Shown one piece after another: positions 60,580-64,000 of a stretch of DNA of 64,000 nt. The notes under the pieces were generated by a model. It did not search any database, was not told the DNA's origin, and saw only the letters and a program-made list of their open reading frames with translations. Both the position numbers and the translations under genes were made by a program. Positions within the stretch are counted from its first letter, which is position 1; each line of letters opens with the position of its first letter. This stretch comes from Trinickia sp. Y13 (GTDB taxonomy: Bacteria > Pseudomonadota > Gammaproteobacteria > Burkholderiales > Burkholderiaceae), in assembly GCF_029522115.1 (NCBI RefSeq), contig NZ_JAKWFK010000017.1, positions 44,262 to 108,261 on the forward strand, written 5' to 3'.

Positions 60580-60876
60580 CTAACGCATCCGGTAAATCTC
60601 TGTTTTCCAGTCGAGCAGCAATTCTGCAACTCGCTTGGACTCTTCCAGATTTCCGTTCAGCGCCATCTTCTCAGTCGCAACGTTATCCAAGTACGCCGCT
60701 ATGAGCGAGGCGCTGGCTCCCTCTTGCAGCATGGAGAACACTTTCGGCAAATACCGTTGGTATTCATCGCGTGTTACGGGATCGGGCGCAACGCCAATAG
60801 GATCCCATACGTAGTACAGAACTTCATCCGCTCTGCGGTAGAGTTCAAGTTCGATATCGCTCAATTTCTGTCCCAT
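60580..60876 (-). CDS. Uncharacterised small protein, immunity-like
   Basis: The 98-residue acidic product has L-Y-R-R-A-D-E-V-L-Y-Y-V-W-D-P-I-G-V and V-F-S-M-L-Q-E-G. I recall the Y-Y-V-W-D-P-I-G pattern from a family of small proteins in rhizobia and burkholderias, without known function. Its size, charge and position among orphan genes suggest an immunity protein. The start used is ATG 60876; five more residues are possible from 60891. The gene is bracketed by two copies of a 44-base direct repeat. Confidence 0.6.
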   Translation of the reverse strand: MGQKLSDIELELYRRADEVLYYVWDPIGVAPDPVTRDEYQRYLPKVFSMLQEGASASLIAAYLDNVATEKMALNGNLEESKRVAELLLDWKTEIYRMR

Positions 60877-60929
60877 AGCGCCTCGTTTCACTTTCTGCTA
60901 TCGCCCGTCGATGAAGCGACACGTCGATG

Positions 60930-60974
60930 GTCAACGATCTAGACCTTGATGTCGACCGACCGCTTTTGGCCGAT
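60930..60974 (+). repeat. Direct repeat copy 2 flanking an orphan gene
   Basis: Same two-block element as at 60475-60520 with blocks at 60930-60941 and 60951-60973, differing at two positions of 35. A partial third match (15 bases, TCGGCTGTTGGCCG) is at 61771-61784. It lies upstream of the minus-strand orphan gene start. Confidence 0.7.
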
Positions 60975-61041
60975 CAGCTTCCGAAGAGACAGGCCGGCTC
61001 CGGCCCTGAGGGCGGAGCCTCTCTGCGACGCTTCATCATGT

Positions 61042-61593
61042 TTATTGGAACTCCGTTTCCAGAACGTCCGCTAGCCCAAGTAGTCTGACGCGTCTGCCTG
61101 ACATCGACGAATTCGCCCAAACGAAGTTCTGATGCTCGACGATTTTGTCTGCGGTTAGATGCGGCTTGTCATGGGTCGTGTGAAGGTCGGACGCGACCAT
61201 GGTGCGCAGGCCAAGCAGTTCCGCCCGGCGAGCCGTGGCGTTGACACAGAACTCCGATGCATACCCGCACAGCAGTACGCTATCAATATCCTTTTCCCTG
61301 AGTTGCTCCGCAAGCAAAGTGTTCTGAAACGAATCGCCGACAGTCTTGAAGATCGCCCCGTCATTCTGCTCGCGAACCAAGCCGGCGGGTAATTGCCACG
61401 CGTCGCTGCCGTGCGCCAGTGGCCCATTCGCATCGCTCTCGTGCTGCACAAAAAAGACAGGGGCATTCTTGCTGCGCGCCGCGCCCGTGACTCGATTGAT
61501 GCCATCGATCACATCGTTGGCGCGATACGCGGCCGCCTGGCCGCTAAAAAACTTTTTCTGCACGTCGATAACGATGACGGCAATACGGGACAT
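61042..61593 (-). CDS. Isochorismatase-family cysteine hydrolase
   Basis: The 183-residue enzyme has the Asp-Lys-Cys triad of this fold: D10 in V-I-D-V-Q, K82 in I-F-K-T-V-G-D-S-F and C115 in A-S-E-F-C-V-N-A-T. Such proteins are nicotinamidases, isochorismatases or related amide hydrolases; the substrate cannot be named. It lies in the accessory region without partner genes. Confidence 0.85.
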   Translation of the reverse strand: MSRIAVIVIDVQKKFFSGQAAAYRANDVIDGINRVTGAARSKNAPVFFVQHESDANGPLAHGSDAWQLPAGLVREQNDGAIFKTVGDSFQNTLLAEQLREKDIDSVLLCGYASEFCVNATARRAELLGLRTMVASDLHTTHDKPHLTADKIVEHQNFVWANSSMSGRRVRLLGLADVLETEFQ

Positions 61594-61936
61594 GAAAGCC
61601 TCGCAGTTCGTTGGTCATAGGGACGAGTCCAGCGGCACTGACGAAACAGAGCCGTGGTCTGCCGACGATTCCATTCTCAGCTTTGCTAGCGCCGTTACCG
61701 AGGAACTCTAGGTAAGCTGCCGCTCGGCAGCTTTTCCCATTGTCGACGATGTGCCTAGAACCGTCCAATGTCGGCTGTTGGCCGCTCGACGCTATCCGGA
61801 GAGGACATCATCGGTGTGTCGGCATGCCGCGACGCCGAGATAGCAAACCGTGCTCTCCAGCTTCGTATCTCCGAGTAGCAACTGCACTGCCCGGCGGTTC
61901 TTCGTCCGCCAATAGACGTCGTATCGATCGACCGCT
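61594..61936. other. Gap with a stranded terminator and no clear gene
   Basis: No frame here resembles a protein family. A plus-strand intrinsic terminator is at 61714-61735; a 39-codon plus-strand frame (61592-61711) ends three bases before it, which may be the tail of a lost gene. Confidence 0.5.
61714..61735 (+). terminator. Orphan intrinsic terminator
   Basis: AAGCTGCC-GCTC-GGCAGCTT is a perfect 8-bp stem with a four-base loop, and the right arm runs on into TT, giving TTTT. It faces the plus strand but no convincing plus-strand gene ends here. Confidence 0.6.
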
Positions 61937-62686
61937 TCAATGCGCTATGCCGTCGAGCGACCTATCAAAGACGCCGACTTGCGCCATCATGCTCTCATCG
62001 AGGCCGCTGATCGCGCGGGCGAGATCGGCTTTGATCAAATCGGTCGAGTAATAGCTGTACGGGTCGTTGAGCTTCACCGAATAAATGCGTTGTCGAAGGA
62101 CGGCTTCGTGGGTATCGCCCGCGAACATCACGATCTCACCGATGATGAAGCGCGAAAGGTAGCTCATCGGTCCAGGCGGGCCATAGGTTGGCGACACACG
62201 AATGATCAGCACCGCGTCGCTGTCGCGATAGACGGGGCCCCCGGCATGCCAGAGGTTATGGTCGTCACGCGCGAACGTAGGGAGCGCCGGATCTGACGCA
62301 TCGACTTCTCGCACGACGTAGCCGTGGGAACGTAGCGCCGCTTCGATACCGTCCGTAAATTTGCGATTCAATTGCGTGTCGCCTAGCTTCTTCGTGACGA
62401 CATCGTCAAACGCGAGCGGGTTCTGTTTGGCGTTGTGAGCATTCGCGACGGCGGCCGCGGTGCCCGTGGCTATCGCAACGATCGCGCCGCCGCCTACAGA
62501 CTGGAACTCGAACTGCGGCCGCCCGGCGGAGTACACGGCCTTGCCGGGATAGACGACCGTAACGGTGTGAACGCTACGAATCTTCGCCGCATCGACCTCG
62601 GCGTGCGGGGCCGATGCGCAGCCCACGAGAAGAACCGTGAGCGCGGAGATCGCGGCCAGGTTAAAGAAGTTGAAGGTTGAGCGCAT
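61937..62686 (-). CDS. Predicted lipoprotein
   Basis: The 249-residue protein starts with a lipoprotein signal peptide with lipobox L-L-V-G-C-A at about residues 19-24. The mature part has a glycine-rich hydrophobic stretch (G-G-G-A-I-V-A-I-A-T-G-T) and no recognised domain. It is probably anchored in the outer membrane or periplasm. I have no functional assignment. Confidence 0.7.
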   Translation of the reverse strand: MRSTFNFFNLAAISALTVLLVGCASAPHAEVDAAKIRSVHTVTVVYPGKAVYSAGRPQFEFQSVGGGAIVAIATGTAAAVANAHNAKQNPLAFDDVVTKKLGDTQLNRKFTDGIEAALRSHGYVVREVDASDPALPTFARDDHNLWHAGGPVYRDSDAVLIIRVSPTYGPPGPMSYLSRFIIGEIVMFAGDTHEAVLRQRIYSVKLNDPYSYYSTDLIKADLARAISGLDESMMAQVGVFDRSLDGIAH

Positions 62687-62897
62687 CGGTGGTCCCGTTT
62701 AATTGGCGTTATCGACTATTCCGCGATACGCGCTATATCGGATCGTTTGCGGGAAACTTGAGCGAACGACATTCGTTCGTGAACCACGGGCTCGTATATG
62801 CGCCGATCATCAATCGCCTCCTACACGTCATTCATGGCAGCCATGGTGCTCTTGATGATAGATTTCAAGGCTTTGAAAGATATCCGATGCAGCCCCC

Positions 62898-63712
62898 ATG
62901 ATTCTGACCGGACTCGAAGTCGTTCGCGCGCTGGAAGGTGCTGAGGCTCGGCATTTGGCCCAGCAAGTGGCTACTTACCGTAGCTTGACGAACCGTGAAA
63001 ACGTTAGTGCGCTCGAAATTTGCGGAGGCATCGCGGCGTTGACCGAAAATGTTCTTGGAAGAAAGATGAATCACGTCACGGGGCTCGGCATGGGCACCTC
63101 CGTAAGCACCGAGGCAATTGAGCAGCTTGAAGCGGCGTATCACGCGAGAGCACTGGATGTCGAGATCGATCTTTGCCCGCATGGAGACGCCACCACGCTC
63201 GCTGTTTTGACGGAGCGTGGATATGCGGTCAATGCATTCAGCAACACCTACGTCCGGACCCTCCGGGATAAGGACCTGGAAAACGACTACCCGATGGCAT
63301 CGAGATCGTAACCGATCGGTCCGTCGTCGAGGACGAGTTCGTGTCACATTCGATTGCTGGTTTCGAAGTTCAAGCAGTGCGTCGACCACCGATCCTGCTC
63401 GCAGCGCTGGCGAAAGTCGCCGTTGCGAGAGCCGATACGATGCTCTTCGCCGCTAGGCTGGACGGACGTCTCGGGGGCACGGCAGCCATGAGCGTCGTTG
63501 TAAGTTCCGTTGGGAAGATCGCACATCTCTATATTGCCAGCACGCACCTGCCGCATCGCGGTCGTGGCATTCAACTCGCACTGATCCGCTCAAGATTGGC
63601 TGCGGCCCAGCAGGCCGGGTGCACCACGCGAGCATCACAGCTCGGCCTCGGAACGCTAGCGCCCGCAATACGGAGCGGGCCGGGTTTAGCCTCGCTTACA
63701 CAAAGGTGGAGT
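62898..63712 (+). pseudogene. GNAT-type acetyltransferase pseudogene with two frameshifts
   Basis: Three segments in different frames continue one protein. Frame 1 runs 62898-63311 (137 residues, start of a GNAT-like protein). A one-base loss near 63286 moves the reading to the frame containing L-P-D-G-I-E-I-V-T-D, which continues through R-G-R-G-I-Q-L-A (the acetyl-CoA motif, at about 63561-63584). A second one-base loss near 63621 moves it to A-S-I-T-A-R-P-R-N-A-S-A-R-N-T-E-R-A-G-F, the typical end of a GNAT domain. The 3' end runs into the IS left end at about 63713. The full protein would have been about 270 residues. Confidence 0.75.
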
Positions 63713-64000
63713 TGACCCGGTTTCGTGGACACCTATCCTTTGGAACAGGAGGTGCCTGCCATGGGAAAGCACCACAACCCCTACGCGCCGGAATTCCGGG
63801 CGCAGATGGTCGAGTTAGTCAAAGCCGGCCGGTCGCCGGAAGAGCTTGCGCGCGAGTTCGAGCCGACAGCGCAAACGATCTACAACTGGGTTGCACAATC
63901 GGATCGCGACAGCGGCAAGCGGCATGATGGCCTGACGACGGCGGAGCGCGAAGAGCTGACGCGACTTCGTCGGGAGAATCGCCAACTGCGGCTTGAACGG
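63713..64000 (+). mobile_element. Left end of an IS3-family insertion sequence, cut by the window edge
   Basis: The sequence from 63713 begins with TGACCCGG and T-T-T-C-G-T-G-G, typical of IS3-family ends (from memory), and is followed by orfA. The right end is outside the window. The insertion lies at the 3' end of the acetyltransferase pseudogene. The exact left boundary is an estimate because no second copy is visible for comparison. Confidence 0.7.
63761..64000 (+). CDS. IS3-family transposase OrfA, N-terminal part
   Basis: The frame is open from ATG 63761 to the window edge (80 codons). It has the IS3 OrfA helix-turn-helix, P-E-F-R-A-Q-M-V-E-L-V and T-A-Q-T-I-Y-N-W-V, followed by a leucine-zipper-like L-T-R-L-R-R-E-N-R-Q-L-R-L-E. 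OrfA binds the element ends and, fused by frameshift to OrfB, forms the transposase. The ATG follows AGGAGG. A longer frame at 63619-63927 overlaps it and is the pseudogene and noise. Confidence 0.88.
   Translation, partial: MGKHHNPYAPEFRAQMVELVKAGRSPEELAREFEPTAQTIYNWVAQSDRDSGKRHDGLTTAEREELTRLRRENRQLRLER

Overview
The window reads as chromosomal DNA of a high-GC betaproteobacterium of the family Burkholderiaceae (Paraburkholderia, Trinickia or Caballeronia-like). Gene content supports this: a BPSS1780-type membrane protein, DUF3563, an LpiA/MprF-AcvB pair, a type II NADH dehydrogenase, a GH42 galactoside operon and a proteobacterial stressosome module. The genus is inference. I see no rRNA or tRNA gene, CRISPR array or prophage.

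0-7.5 kb is mostly housekeeping: the 3' end of a Rieske oxygenase alpha-subunit gene with an intrinsic terminator, a 3-mercaptopyruvate sulfurtransferase, ndh, polA, and a LOG-family gene whose start codon is one base from that of divergent polA. 7.5-15.2 kb is a galactoside-use cluster: a LacI-type repressor divergent from an ABC ATPase, a GH42 beta-galactosidase, a binding protein and two permeases, with a palindromic operator in front. 15.2-30.5 kb is a series of small regulated units: nitroreductase/EamA exporter behind a perfect 23-bp palindrome, a secreted dienelactone-hydrolase-like protein, an XRE-cupin-controlled MFS/amidase/FAD-oxidoreductase operon, a hemerythrin protein behind an NsrR-like site, a CoA-transferase, a ZntB-like transporter, a TetR/metallohydrolase pair, an Lrp/LysE pair and a PPK2 kinase.

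30.7-35.1 kb is the most interesting region: overlapping genes for a stressosome (globin-sensor RsbR, RsbS, RsbT, RsbX) run directly into a histidine kinase whose N-terminus resembles the RsbT-binding domain of RsbU. A second RsbT-like gene converges on the kinase with overlapping stop codons. The module therefore appears to wire a stressosome into two-component signalling rather than sigma-B control. A J-domain protein with half a zinc finger follows.

36-58.8 kb holds alanine dehydrogenase, small conserved proteins, a secreted pectinacetylesterase-like enzyme with a foldase-like partner, mprF-acvB for lysyl-phosphatidylglycerol, a NYN/OST-HTH RNA-binding protein, a carbonic anhydrase/SulP pair, AMP nucleosidase, homoserine kinase, a 58-aa DUF3563 gene with two promoter-region palindromes, a PHB-depolymerase-type esterase, a PAP2 protein and modABC behind a Mo-box-like site.

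58.8-64 kb is an accessory region with partly lower GC, sparse genes and decay: a TumE/TumA-like toxin-antitoxin pair with an unusual toxin N-terminus, orphan immunity-like genes flanked by a 44-bp direct repeat, an isochorismatase-fold hydrolase, a lipoprotein, and an acetyltransferase pseudogene with two frameshifts abutting the left end of an IS3-family element that runs off the window.
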